This document shows, in pieces, positions 23,781 through 34,691 of a stretch of DNA of 64,000 bases; positions within the stretch are counted from its first letter, which is position 1; each line of letters opens with the position of its first letter. Made by a program: the position numbers and the translations under genes. The notes beneath the pieces are model-generated. The model was not told the origin of the DNA, did not search any database, and saw only the letters and a program-made list of their open reading frames with translations. Origin of the DNA: Larix kaempferi (lineage: Eukaryota > Streptophyta > Pinopsida > Pinales > Pinaceae); assembly GCA_027924585.1 (NCBI GenBank), contig BSBM01001138.1, positions 7,240,001-7,304,000 of the forward strand, given 5' to 3'.

Positions 23781-24012
23781 ATACCAGAGTGAGGGGAAGA
23801 TGTTTTCATATCAATACAGGTGACTTGTTCCTCAAAGCTAGCTTTTAAATTGGAAAAGAAAATTGTTTGGTTAATGACTCATAAAACATATTCTTTATAC
23901 CAGAGTGAGGGGAAGATGTTTTCATATCACTACAGGTGACTTGTTCCCCAAACCTAGCTTCTAAATTGGAAAAGAAAATTGTTTGCTTAATGCCTCATAA
24001 AACATATTCTTC
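23781..24012 (+). repeat. 116-bp tandem duplication
   Basis: ATACCAGAGTGAGGGGAAGA begins at 23781 and again at 23897. The two units are nearly identical through the TAAAACATATTCTT end. It is a recent local duplication within the dispersed repeat. Confidence 0.9.
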
Positions 24013-24510
24013 CTATGTTGCTCAAGAAGATTGTACTAAGTGGATGTAGAATTAGTTACGAACTATCTTAAAGGGTCTTTTTAGATGTGGAGTATAGAAA
24101 CCCTTAACGTTCAAAAATTGTCATAAAGATAGACCAATATATACTCTAGTTTTAGCTTTGAAATATCAAATAAAAATAAATAAATCATGGGAAAAAAGTC
24201 ATTTCTTCCTCGCAATTGTTATGCATTTGAGATTATTCACAAAACGCAAATTCAATAATGATGTTTGCACATACACAAACACACAATTGGGAAGATGAGG
24301 ATAAATGTAGAATAAAATCCCAACATAGAGATTGTCAATGTAAAGATAGCATGTAACACCACATAAATAACAACGAAATTAACTTACAAATAAACCACAA
24401 TTTATAACACCAAAATTATTAATAATATCAGTACTAGAAACTTACACCCCAAAACTAGCTTTTGAATTAACAAAAACTTTTAGTGTGAGTAATGTCATAT
24501 AAACCTTCTT

Positions 24511-25261
24511 CATATCATAATTTTCGTGCCTATAAAATTATTTGCAACCCCAAAATTATCTCTAACTTTAGTGCTTTTATCCATTACTGCTCTATCTCAT
24601 TAAGATCTTTTGTGATAGCCATTATGGATAAACTTACTTATCATTGGGGTCTCAAGCTACCTATTGTTATTATTTTGTACTTGGATTCTCTATTGTGTAC
24701 TTAATTCTCTTTAAACCTGGTGATGACTCTTGTATTAAATTTACTCAAGTATTTGTTTGCCTTCTTGTCGAAAGGCATCATAAAGCTTATAATTTTGGCC
24801 ATCTTGTTTGATATTTACATTTTGTTATTTAAAAAAATAAAGATATAGAAAATTGAGGTTTATATTATTATTTATTCATGATAGAACTATGCTTGCTTTT
24901 TTCTTTTCTTTTTTTTTTGTGTGAAAAAAAAAAGAAAAGAGATTCTTGATATTCTATTTAGAATCAAAGTAAGCAATTGATTTTACATCTCTTTTGCTAG
25001 GAAAAATATCCTTTCCCACTATAGCAAAATATTCATAACCATACTACTATAAAAGACTTACAACAATAAGTATTTAGGATCAAAAATAATTGTCAAGCAT
25101 AAATATAGTTGAGCCCGACTAAACCGTTACAAGAAAACAACAGGATTTGATAAGGCATAGTAGAAAAAAAGAGATACCATATTATAGTCTTCCAAAATAA
25201 ATAACATATGATATGCTTCCAACTAAAACATTTAAAAGTTTTAGAGGCATATGCCACTTTG
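24511..25261. other. AT-rich non-coding DNA with a small hairpin
   Basis: No gene was found. At about 24903-24942, CTTTTC(T)n is followed by GTGTG and (A)nGAAAAG. This forms a near-perfect inverted repeat with roughly 16-bp arms and a short loop, and is homopurine/homopyrimidine in character. Confidence 0.5.
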
Positions 25262-26800
25262 TAATGTCCCTAGGGGGATGCATTGGCCTAAGTCACTTGG
25301 TAAAGTCATGAAAAATTATTAAGGTGGTGATGTGGGTCAAATATTTGTATAGTTGATGTCCAACTCGTGAAATGATACAACATTAGGAAAAATTGGACAA
25401 GGAGGGCGCATAAGGAGGTTGAGTTGGGCCCCACATGAGTTGTAACTCCCTCAAACTCGAATTCTAAGATGGCATTCACAATTGGGAAAGGAGGGCGCAT
25501 TAGTGGAGGAATGAGTCCCAATATGTGGTGTAACTCCCATCCAAGGTGGAAGGAATCCTATAATGGAGGCATCTCATGGGTTGTAACTCCTCGGGATAAA
25601 AATAACAAATATATGACAACCTATGACATCTGTGACAACGTATGACAAGAATCAAGTCTTATGATAGCTTATGACAACTTATGACATCCTATTACATGTT
25701 GCAGGTCCTAAATTTAGCCAAGGAGGGCGCTAGAGGAGAGTGGTGGGCCCACATGCTAGTATAACTTCCCCAAAATCAAGCTAAGCCTCTCTAATTCGAA
25801 TTTCCAAGGTAGATGAAGTTATTATTTGGAAAAATAACATTATAGAGGAATTAAATGAGTCCCAAGGTGTCATTCTCTCATAAAAATAACATTTACTAAT
25901 ATTTTATTAAATATTTATGAGAGAATTCTATAATGAGGGGAAATGCTCCATGAAGATTTATAAAAAGGGGTGAAGACACAAGTGAGAGGGATTTTGGTCA
26001 TTTGAATTTTGGTATTGGAGATCCATTTAGCTTCTCAATATTGGGATATGTTCCCCTTGCTACAGATCTAGTTTCGGTGGTGAAAGATTCCACCCTAACT
26101 AGTAAGAGAGGAGAAATCACTCAGATTTCTCAATTGTGCTTCATGTGAATGAGAGGTGAGGAGGAATCACTTATTTCTCAATTGAGATTCAGTTTATGCA
26201 TATTTATATATTTTTATATTATTGGTTCGAACTCATCTACGCACGTTTGGAATTTCAAGTTCTAGCAACAGAGGTTTATGGTGTTTTTCGAGCATTTTGG
26301 TGTTGGAGTTGTGGGTTCTTGCTTGAGGAGGGCGCACCATTGGATCCATTTTCACTTGTATATATCATTATTGGGAATTATATTACTTTTATGTGACATA
26401 GGGAACAATTTTGGAGTCTTCTCTATCATTTGGAGGTGTTTCTTGTTGATTTAGAGCTTGGATCGGTGAAGGAGGGACGGAATGAAGCTTCTGGTTTCAA
26501 CATTTATGAGAATTTATGGGATGTGAGACCTATTCCATTGCTTTCATAATGTTTTTTCCAGTGGGAAACACTTTTTGTTTCATTCAAAAAGGTGTTCGGA
26601 TGACCGAGATGTACCCATTTTATCATATCTACTCCATTTTGCATCTCTTCTGGTAGAGGTTCGAACTTGTACAATTGTAATTGATTATTTCATGAGTTTC
26701 GAGTTGTGTAAGAGCCATCTACTATTGTAATCAGTGTCATTAATTTTCCTATACAGTGAATAATAAATATCCAATTTTTTTCCTCATATGGTGTTCATAT
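25262..26800 (+). repeat. Candidate LTR-like repeat with GGAGGGCGC words
   Basis: The segment opens TGTAATGTCCCTAGGGGG, a common LTR start. It has a TATA-like TTTATAAAAAGGGG near 25958-25970 and ends in a poly-T-flanked AT-rich zone. The word GGAGGGCGC occurs at 25401, 25490, 25722 and 26327, far above expectation in this AT-rich context. A TATGACA motif is reiterated at 25612-25690. No coding frame, partner LTR or target duplication was found, so the class is uncertain. Confidence 0.35.
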
Positions 26801-26884
26801 TTGAGTAACTGATGATTCCATGTATAAATCTTTCTCATATGGTCATGCCATTTATGGTACTGATTGTAAAAATTTAATAGAAGT

Positions 26885-27240
26885 CCCATGAGGCCTATTA
26901 CTGAGTCATTTATTTCTGTTTGGATGTATTTGAGTCTTATTTAATATTTTTGGAATGATTAAATTCAATTAAGAGGTGTTTGGGTCAAGTTGAAAAACTA
27001 GTATTCCAATGTGGGGGAAATCGAACTAGTTTCTCACTAGTCTTGAGAGGATGTCTTTCATACTTCTTTGGAATTTCTATGGAGTCTATTACTAGGTTAT
27101 ATAGTTTTATTTGAGTCTATTTTATTCCATTAAACTGATATTGGGAGAATTCCAGTCACTCTGGTAGTGTTTAGGAAGAGTTGGAAACCCTATGTTCAAT
27201 GTGGCCAAAATTGAACTAGTATTCCTAGTTTCTTTACCAG
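26885..27240 (+). repeat. Diverged ~182-bp tandem pair
   Basis: CTATTACTGAG...TTTGAGTCTTATTT (from about 26894) is echoed by CTATTACTAGG...TTTGAGTCTATTTT (from about 27076). In both, a GTGTTTAGG/GGG stretch and a TTGAA/TCGAACTAGT block follow. No gene is present. Confidence 0.5.
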
Positions 27241-27479
27241 CTTCCAATTTTATATCAGATCTGATTTGGGACACATTTAAGTGGAATCTAAAAACATGAA
27301 TTATATGCACACATTTAATGGACATAAAAAATACACATACACTCCAATGTTGTTGAACGAAAACATCTCATAAGCCTTCATAAGCCATTGTTTGGGAAAA
27401 AGTTGAAAATCAATGTAATTAAAGTTGGAACCTTGGAAATAATATTCCTGATTTCTGATTGGGGATATTACACACTTCC

Positions 27480-28870
27480 ATAGTATATTATGCCACCACT
27501 TACCTTCCATAGCATGTTCCTCGAGAGATATGGCGTTGTATGCATCCTTTGCAATCACTAGTCTAGTAGATATGTTCCAACCCCATGATAGTGGATATCA
27601 TTCTCATTTAGTCATATGCCTACACTGTTAAGTCCTTGAATATATTTTTTCCATTCTTCTGCTCCATAACCATAAATACCAATATCCTCAGCAAGTAACC
27701 AATAAGAATTGCCTCTTCTTAACCATTTCGGTCTCCTAATCTGATCAAGAGTACTGAAACCAAATTCGGCAATATATCCAATGAGTGTTGAGGAGAGTTT
27801 AAAAGATTCATTACCCTCAATATAGGAATCAACACCCACCAAAACCTATCTTCCATTTACAACTCTACAAGAGATCCATTTTCCTAGCCATGGAAGAGTG
27901 TTAATAAATCCATTCTAGAAGTTTGAAGCACTCTAAACAGTTTTTGAATAATTTCTAAACCAATTAGTCATAGTGATGCCTTTTAGGTATTTGGATTTTA
28001 AAACCTCACTCCATAGGCCCATTCCAAACAAAACTCTCCAAGAAAAATTTAATGTTAGAGAAAGATTAAATCTGTGGAGGTTTCTAATACCCCACCCCCC
28101 CAGATTCTTTGGAACTAGTAATCTCCTTTAATTGACCAAGTGAATTTTATCACTATTGACTGTACTAGACCAAAGAAAATTTATATTTTTTTTGTCTTAG
28201 CAAATGAGGTATAGAAACTGGAATCTTTGATGATGGCATCCAATACACAGGAATTCCAACTAAAACAAACTTAATCAAAGTAAGTCTACCATCCAAAGAC
28301 AGACATCTATAGCACCAATCCCCAATACGCTTTTCAACCTTTTTAACCATCCACATCTATTCTGTAGTCAGATATTTATGGGGTTTTAGATAATAACCCA
28401 AATACTTGAATCCATAGTCAATAGGTTCGGATTTGTAAGGAAATAATGAGATAATACGAACAAAGTTTTCTTCATTTACACCATTCCTCATAAAAGTGGA
28501 TATGTTTGGACTGACCTCTATGCTAGTAGCTTCACAAAATAAAGTGATGATCCCATAAAAGGAATGCCAATCCTCAATGGAGCCTTTACCAAACAGAACC
28601 ACATCATCAACAAAGAGTAAATGTGTAATGAAATGAGAGGTTGCAATTTTAACCAATAAGTTTACCATCTCTTTTTGTTGAAACAATAAGTCTATATAGT
28701 TCCTCAATAACCAAGAGGAAAAGAAGAGGAGAAAGTGGCCAGCCTTGCCTAACTCCCCTGGAACTCTTGAAATTTTTTATTGAAGAACCATCATTGACCA
28801 TAATTGCAAAGCAAGCCATGATCCAGTTGGTGACTTCTAAAGGAAGACCAATTTTGAGTAAAATCAATCA
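27480..28870 (-). mobile_element. LINE fragment (RT to zinc-binding start), truncated at both ends
   Basis: The - strand opens at about 28867 inside RT with LLKIGLPLEVTNWIM. The next motif is SSRGVRQGWPLSPLLFLLVI, then THLLFVDDVVLFGKGS, the polymerase catalytic box (FVDD in place of F/YADD). The thumb-like part is GDWCYRCLSLDGRLTLIK (about 28260-28320). A linker ORF lies at 27612-27842, and the start of the zinc-binding region (WWHNILWKC) at about 27500. The frame breaks several times. The 5' part (endonuclease, early RT) and the 3' tail are absent. Confidence 0.8.
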
Positions 28871-29372
28871 CAAGTACACCCAGCTAACCCTATGCTTTCT
28901 CTTTATTATAATAATAAAGGTTAATACATTAAAACAATATTAATAGAAAGTTTGAAACATGATACATGTCTTTTATCTTTAGTTAGTTGAACACTTCAAT
29001 GCTAAGTGTTTTACCATTCATATTATTCTATATAATGAAGCTACTATGAAAAGTCAAATAAGAGTTTCTCGTGTGCCTTTTAAACATAATTATGCCTCTA
29101 ACAATATGTTAAAATATTTACGTCGATAGGAATTTTCCTTTGAGTTTTTGTGTTTGGACACCATTCTAGGATTCATCATCCCCTCCATTAATAATTTTCC
29201 ATGTGTCTCAACAATACAATTGTGCATGTCTAATCATCGTTGTGCATCACTAATTTTACGGCTACACCACCACCTTCTTCCACAACAAGTTCGACATCAT
29301 GTTACCTCGTGGACATCCAAAGCCTATGGACGTGGAGCTCATAATTCTCTTTTCCCACAATTTAAAGAACAT
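28871..29372. other. Non-coding spacer
   Basis: AT-rich sequence between the LINE fragment and the LTR element. A 79-codon open stretch at 29148-29387 has no recognisable motif and I do not consider it a gene. Confidence 0.5.
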
Positions 29373-29965
29373 TGCAGTGATCCTTAACCTATAAATTGAG
29401 TCAAAACAATGATATAGAACCCTTAAATTTTAGAAATAAAAACAAATACATCTACTAGAGAATAAACACAAGAATATGGAAAGAACCCTTATAGTCGGGT
29501 AACACCATTAATTATTCCTTATGGAAGGAATCACTCCTCAAACCACGCTTGTTGCATATATTATAACAATACTTCAGAATACATCTCATTCCATTGATTA
29601 TACTTATTTATATAGTTTATATCCAACCTCCTAGGTACTTTCTAAATGGAAAGAACCCTTAGGGTGGGGTAACACCATTAATTATTCCTTATGGAAGGAA
29701 TCACTCCTCAAACCACGCTTGTTGCATATATTATAACAATACTTCATAATACATCTCATTCCATTGATTATACTTATTTATATAGTTTATATCCAACCTC
29801 CTAGGTACTTTCTAAATATAGAACTTTCTAGTAGGTGGAACCCTCTCAATACTTTCTAGAGAAGAAACTTTCTAGTAGGCAGAACCTTCTAGTATGCCTT
29901 ATTACAATTATTGTTTTTCACACTACATGAGCCTTATTTAATAGATATGGCCTCAATACATATCA
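29373..29965 (-). repeat. 3' LTR of the small LTR element
   Basis: In element orientation it begins TGATATGTATTGAGGCC and ends with the complement of TGCAGTGATCC, that is TG...CA. It is 593 bp long including an internal tandem duplication. A TATA-like CTATATAAATAAG occurs twice on the - strand because it lies in that duplication. Confidence 0.6.
29477..29816 (-). repeat. 170-bp tandem duplication inside the LTR
   Basis: TGGAAAGAACCCTTA begins at 29477 and again at 29647. The two 170-bp units differ by only a few bases. Each carries one copy of the putative LTR TATA region (about 29606-29620 and 29776-29790). Confidence 0.9.
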
Positions 29966-30982
29966 TTATCCTCTTAGGTACCTCCCTAGGTACCCCATAT
30001 TATCCCCCATAGGTATATTACATTCCATCCCCCTTCGAAAAGTGTTTCCCTCAATGCTTGATGTGAGGAGGTATAACCATAAACTAGGTTCCCATAGAAA
30101 ACTGTTGACCAGAGTGTTGAAGTAAGCCAAGGATCTAGGGTCCCATGTACAAATGCTAACCATGTTGAAGTAGTTGAAGAAGCTCCACCATAAACCTGGG
30201 TGCCATGTACAAGTGCTAACCACAATGTTAAAGAAGCTAATGTCCCTCATGCATACTGAAAAAAGGTAGCTAACACTTTTTGTTGTCTTTTCTCCGTGAG
30301 TTTATTTTCATATAGTGGAGAAGAGTCATCAAAAAGAATATAGAAGTAGTTGTCTTCCCAAAAATTACAATTGTCCATATACCAGTTCTCATAAGCATCT
30401 TTTAATTCATACCATGTATATTTTTCTTCGGTATACTCTTGAATGATAAAAGAGTATGTGGTATCAACGATACAATCCTCCTTAAATTTTTGTTTTATCT
30501 ACTTCATAGCTTCGAAATCTACATATATATCTTGTAAAAAATGTATCACCCATATTTCCATTCTTGAATTTAGTGAGGGTTCAAGGGAAAAAATTATAAC
30601 GGCTATAGCACACTCAATATTGAACAAAAATATATCACATAATATTTCAAATCGAAGCCCTGAAAATTCTCTATCCAATGGCAATCTGGTTTCAATTTGA
30701 TCTCCCTATCAAAAGTTATGTCCTCCGTAAGACCCACGATCATGACTAGAAACCCTAAAAAATGGTAGATTTCAAACTGTAATATCTCCTTTGTACAGAC
30801 TCCAATTTGGGTGATTATTTTTTGAAATTGTGTATATTTCAGAGAGGAAATCAAATATACAATTAATTTCTATAAATTATTCCAAAACATACTCATAAAA
30901 TGATATGAGTGTAGTGGTCATATTTTTCTCTTTGAAAACCTGCAAAAGAGAGAAAAAAATCTATGTTTTGCCCCAGAAAATT

Positions 30983-30993
30983 CTCTAATACCA
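30983..30993 (-). other. Primer-binding site, initiator-Met type (diverged)
   Basis: The - strand reads TGGTATTAGAG, one base from the TGGTATCAGAG start of the usual plant initiator-tRNA-Met primer site. It lies two bases inside the LTR end (CTACA). Confidence 0.6.
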
Positions 30994-30995
30994 CT

Positions 30996-31108
30996 TGTAG
31001 TACAATTAATTAACCCAAAATTGAATCACAACAATGTTATAAAACCATTAAAATTTGGAAAGAACCAAAACACATTTACTCAAGAATAAATGCAAGAATA
31101 TGGAAAGA
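30996..31108 (-). repeat. Truncated 5' LTR of the small LTR element
   Basis: About 113 bp resemble the end of the 3' LTR (29373-29485). After AAGAATATGGAAAGAGCATT the similarity stops. The duplicated copy at 35.8-35.9 kb is truncated at the same point, so the break predates the block duplication. Confidence 0.6.
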
Positions 31109-31639
31109 GCATTAAAGTTTTTTTCCACTTAAGATACCTTATTTGCTTCAAAGTTTTTATTAAAAAAATATTAAAACAAATGTATTTTTTTTATTACTAA
31201 TTTGGAAAGTAATATCTTTATTGTTTAATTCTCCAAGAATCATATGATGTAATATGTAAACATGATTTCTTAATAATAATAATAATAATAATAAAATATA
31301 ATTTTAGTGTTGAGGCCTAAACAAACACCAAATTAATGTATGAAACATCTTTGCTTGAGTGATAACAGTCCCTCTACATGACATGTGAAAGAAATGTATT
31401 AGTTATGTAATGCTCACCTTGCATCGCATGTACAACCAACAGGACTTGCCCACAAATTCTATTTCCTTCTCATCTCACTTTCGCTTGACTTTTTATTATT
31501 TCATCAAATTTCCAAAAATAAATCATGGCTACCCATCATAGAATTGGAGCAATAAGAATCAAGGAACTAAACATCATCTGTATACTTTTTTGCAACCTAA
31601 TAAATAAACATAGTACATTTCTAATACTCTCCTTCATCA

Positions 31640-32300
31640 TGGGTGAAATTTTCTCATTTTATATGTGACAATGCTTGAGCCTACATTCCCTCTCAAAATG
31701 ACCAAATCTTTTACAATAATGGCATTTCAAGAACATTTCTCTTATTTGCATTTCCAAGTCCATTACCTCTAGCTCCAAATCCGCTTCTTCTTCCTCTTGA
31801 ATAACTTGGAAGACTACCCGTTTCTATCATGGGGATTGTTGGTGCTTTTTCTCTCTTCTCCAACTTTTACCTTCGTTGCAAAAGCTTTTTTTAAACTTCA
31901 TGAAATTCTATCTGATCTACTTTCATGAGATGATGATGATCCAATGAGATTTTCCAATTTCATTGTAGTGGAATTCTTGATGTCCCCTATCACAATAACT
32001 ATTGAATTCCATTTCACTTGTAAATATCTTATTATTCTTTCACCTAATAATGGTGAATCACGCCTATGCAATAGGTTAATAATGTCTTGCACTCAAATAG
32101 AAAAACAGTTCACTTTTCATTATCCTTCATTTGAAAATTCTCAAATTTTGCAAGTAAACCAATTTGACTTTATCTATGCAAGTGGTAAACAAACTACTAT
32201 GTGTTCCAACCTTCTTTGGCATTTTTTATTGAAGTGATTTTGTGAAAAATGCTCACTTCTAGAGCACTTCAGATTGAAAACATGGCTAGGGAATCCCTCC
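31640..32300 (-). pseudogene. Ty1/copia gag fragment, copy A
   Basis: The - strand reading of 31898-32092 gives HRRDSPLLGERIIRYLQVKW, then NSIVIVIGDIKNSTTMKLENL and SSHESR. This fits the copia gag segment in which LL.SLP..W..IV..I......T...L...L..HE.R is typical. Towards 31690-31740 the remains of a zinc knuckle can be read. There are stops and frameshifts, and no pol sequence follows. Confidence 0.6.
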
Positions 32301-34691
32301 TCTCCATCTTCTCTCTCCCATCTCTCTTGTGGTGTTAATGAATTCCAATCTTGGCTTCATCATGCATCGCTCAAAACTATTATTATCCCACATGCATCTT
32401 TAAAAACCATCAAGCTCTATGTTTTGTTTGTATAATATTCATAGTGATCTCCATTAAATGAAGGAACCAATAGTAAAAAAAATTGTTCCATTAATTCTGT
32501 TATTTACCTTTAAATACAAATTTATTCTAAATACACTTGTAGATATATAAAAAACACAATAATAACTTTCACATAAAACTCTACACATTTAAAATTGAAA
32601 TTATTTTTATTATTCATAAAATATTTTGATTATATCTAACTGTTGGCTCATGCTCAAAATTCTATTATTGGCACATCATAATTCAAAATCTTTTAAGCAT
32701 CTAAAGATTTGTATCTCAAATTTTATTTTTTGTTCTCTATATTTAACGAGTCTCAAGTTAAAATAAATCTACGCTAGTTTAGTGTCACTATGACTAAGAT
32801 ATAATTTGTGAGTATGGACATAATTGTATAATTCTCAAATTCATTAGAGGAAGGTTCTTTTGCACCTTTTAAGGAAATGGTTAATGACCTTAGAGTGTAA
32901 ATCTTTTGATATGCATTATAGTAAAAGCATTAGTCCATAAAATTTCATCAATATTAATTTAATAAAGTTAAAAATGAGGTTAATTTTAAAACAAATGAGC
33001 AAAAGTTTTGGAGAGATAAAATAAAAATATTTATTTTAATCAATTAGAATTTTAATTTTAAAAAACCATTAATTTTGAATATAATTAAAATAAATAAATA
33101 TTTAAAGCATCTGTGTGCATGTCTTCACCATTAAAACATAATTACATTGATAGGTGTATATATCTTAGAATTTGGGGTGGACTACCATCTATGCTTTTCT
33201 TAGATTGAAGGAGGAGGTGACAAGTGTACTATCTAGATTGATTTTATGGTTGTCATTCAAAATTAAGCTTTATGCTTGCTCAGACTTCTCTGAGATAAGG
33301 TTTCGATAATTTGAGTCATATTTGCATTGGCTTGTGTGTTATTCTCTCTCTAGAGTATGCATACGAAGTTTGTGTTATCTTATTCTAGCTTTTTCCTGGT
33401 TGTTACTCGGCTTTCTCTATTTTGTTTCTTGTTTATCTTTCTTTTTAGACATGAGACACGATTTTACTTTAAAAAACCCTGTGTATGATATGTCAAGCTC
33501 ATATTTCGAGCCTCTATGTGAGATAACTTTTTAGTTTTTTAAAACCTTGAATATAAAATCGACCCTATATGTTCTCAGTGTATTTGTGAATAGGTCAAAT
33601 GTGTAATAGAGGAGACACAAACTTTCTCGAGCCTTGACAAATTTCAAAAACTCTTTATTATTTATCTCAGACTTATTTCAGACATGTTGAAGTTTCATTA
33701 TGATTATCCATCCTAGCAAAACATTTCATTTGATGCCTAGCTTAACTTTCTCTTCTCATATTAAATGAAGAATTACACCCTTTGCTTTGATTTACTGTGT
33801 TTTTATTTTTTTACATAAAAATACAATTCCACTCCATTTGACTAAGAATATAACTCATATACTCAAAGTATTTTTTTTGTAAAATTGCAAATATTCACAG
33901 CACTGTGCTTGCTTTAAAAGTAGACTACCTTTAAAAGTCTCACTCAACATAAGGCAATTTGCAATAGTTTCATCGCAAGAATTTGTCCCTCAACTATTGA
34001 AGCTTTCAGCATCAAAGAATAGTTTTGAGAATACAATTCGCCACTTTTTTGAAAAAAATGATATAAAGGAGGGCCTAACACGAGGATCTTCTCACCTTAT
34101 TATCCTCAGTTCTTTTTTCTGCAGCCTTTTGTCTTTCAAGAACTGGAAGGAAACGAGAAATATTGCCTCCTCAAACAATTTTCCTTTCCTATCTTATACA
34201 TTAATTTATTTGTTTTCCTCTGCACTTTACTCTTCTGCCAGAAGCCTTATGAATGCCACATCGTTTTCCAGTTGTTGATATGTTTTTTTTTATTTTATGT
34301 GCATGGGATCATTTGCATATTTTCAGAGATGCCCTGCCAACTGCCCATCTGTTGATGCAACATGCAGTGGCCTTGGGTGTGTTCCCTACACTCAATGCAT
34401 GTCACGTAGCTCCAACCATGTGGTGCCTTTCATTCTCTTCAATTTTCATTCTTTGGACTTATTAAAATGTCATTTTAGTTTTATGCTTTATTCAACATTT
34501 TTAATAAATCGAATTGTGTATAATGTTGCTCAAGGAAACAATAATATTAAACTATGTTCTAAAAAATAGAGGTCCACTTTCAAACACAATTATACTAGGC
34601 ACAACAATAATGAAATGAAAGGTTGTTGCACATAAAATCACCCATTTATAGCCACCTCAAAGTTAAGGGACATGAGATTTTTCGTGGATTC
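32301..34691. other. AT-rich tail of copy A and the unique spacer between the copies
   Basis: 32301-33265 is AT-rich sequence shared with copy B and has no gene. 33266-34691 is the spacer unique to this locus. It has no recognisable gene apart from a short exon-like cysteine-rich stretch near 34327. Confidence 0.5.
34327..34463 (+). other. Exon-like cysteine-rich stretch (unrecognised)
   Basis: TGCATATTTTCAG at 34314-34326 is a good splice-acceptor pattern. The following frame reads RCPANCPSVDATCSGLGC and then VPYTQCMSRSS, giving Cys spacings of 3, 6, 4 and 5 residues. The local base composition is richer in GC than its surroundings. I do not recognise the family. It may be a captured or decayed exon, or chance. 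Confidence 0.25.

Larger units (their letters stand above)
23290..24510. repeat. Unclassified dispersed repeat, copy 1
   Basis: Several blocks recur in the same order around the chromovirus insertion at 45.9-60.0 kb. One is CCAAGTA(T/C)C(C)AA then CACTATTAAAGAAA (here 23325-23362; there 45908-45945). A second is a TTGTTCC..AA block (here 23827; there 59811). A third is a TGATGTT then ACAAAATCCCAA and TGTCAATGTAAA block (here 24256-24345; there 59933-60020). No coding sequence, LTR ends or terminal inverted repeats were found. This copy is enlarged by local tandem duplications. Confidence 0.5.
29373..31108 (-). mobile_element. Small non-autonomous LTR element, 5' LTR truncated
   Basis: On the - strand the element runs from a truncated 5' LTR (31108-30996), through a PBS and about 1 kb of internal sequence without gag or pol, to a purine-rich stretch and a 3' LTR (29965-29373). 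The two LTR parts share the TTGAGTC/TTGAATC and AAGAATATGGAAAGA words in the same order. The internal region has short open stretches only (for example 30603-30854 on the - strand). With no enzymes it would depend on other elements. Confidence 0.65.
29902..33265. repeat. Mosaic block, copy A of a direct duplication
   Basis: This block aligns with 34692-38240 plus 42295-42441 at an offset of about 4790 bp, with roughly 90 percent identity by eye. It contains the LTR edge, internal region and truncated LTR of the small element, a copia gag fragment, and an AT-rich tail ending TTCAAAATTA. It has neither of the LINE insertions found in copy B. An (AAT)n run lies at about 31272-31293. Confidence 0.85.

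Noticed and set aside
29966-30250. - strand open stretches of 79-94 codons with repeated STCTWHP/ICTWDP wording, also present at 34756-35168.
   Set aside because: They fall in the internal leader of the small LTR element. The repetition reflects a short DNA repeat and the block duplication, and the two overlapping frames are both open by chance.
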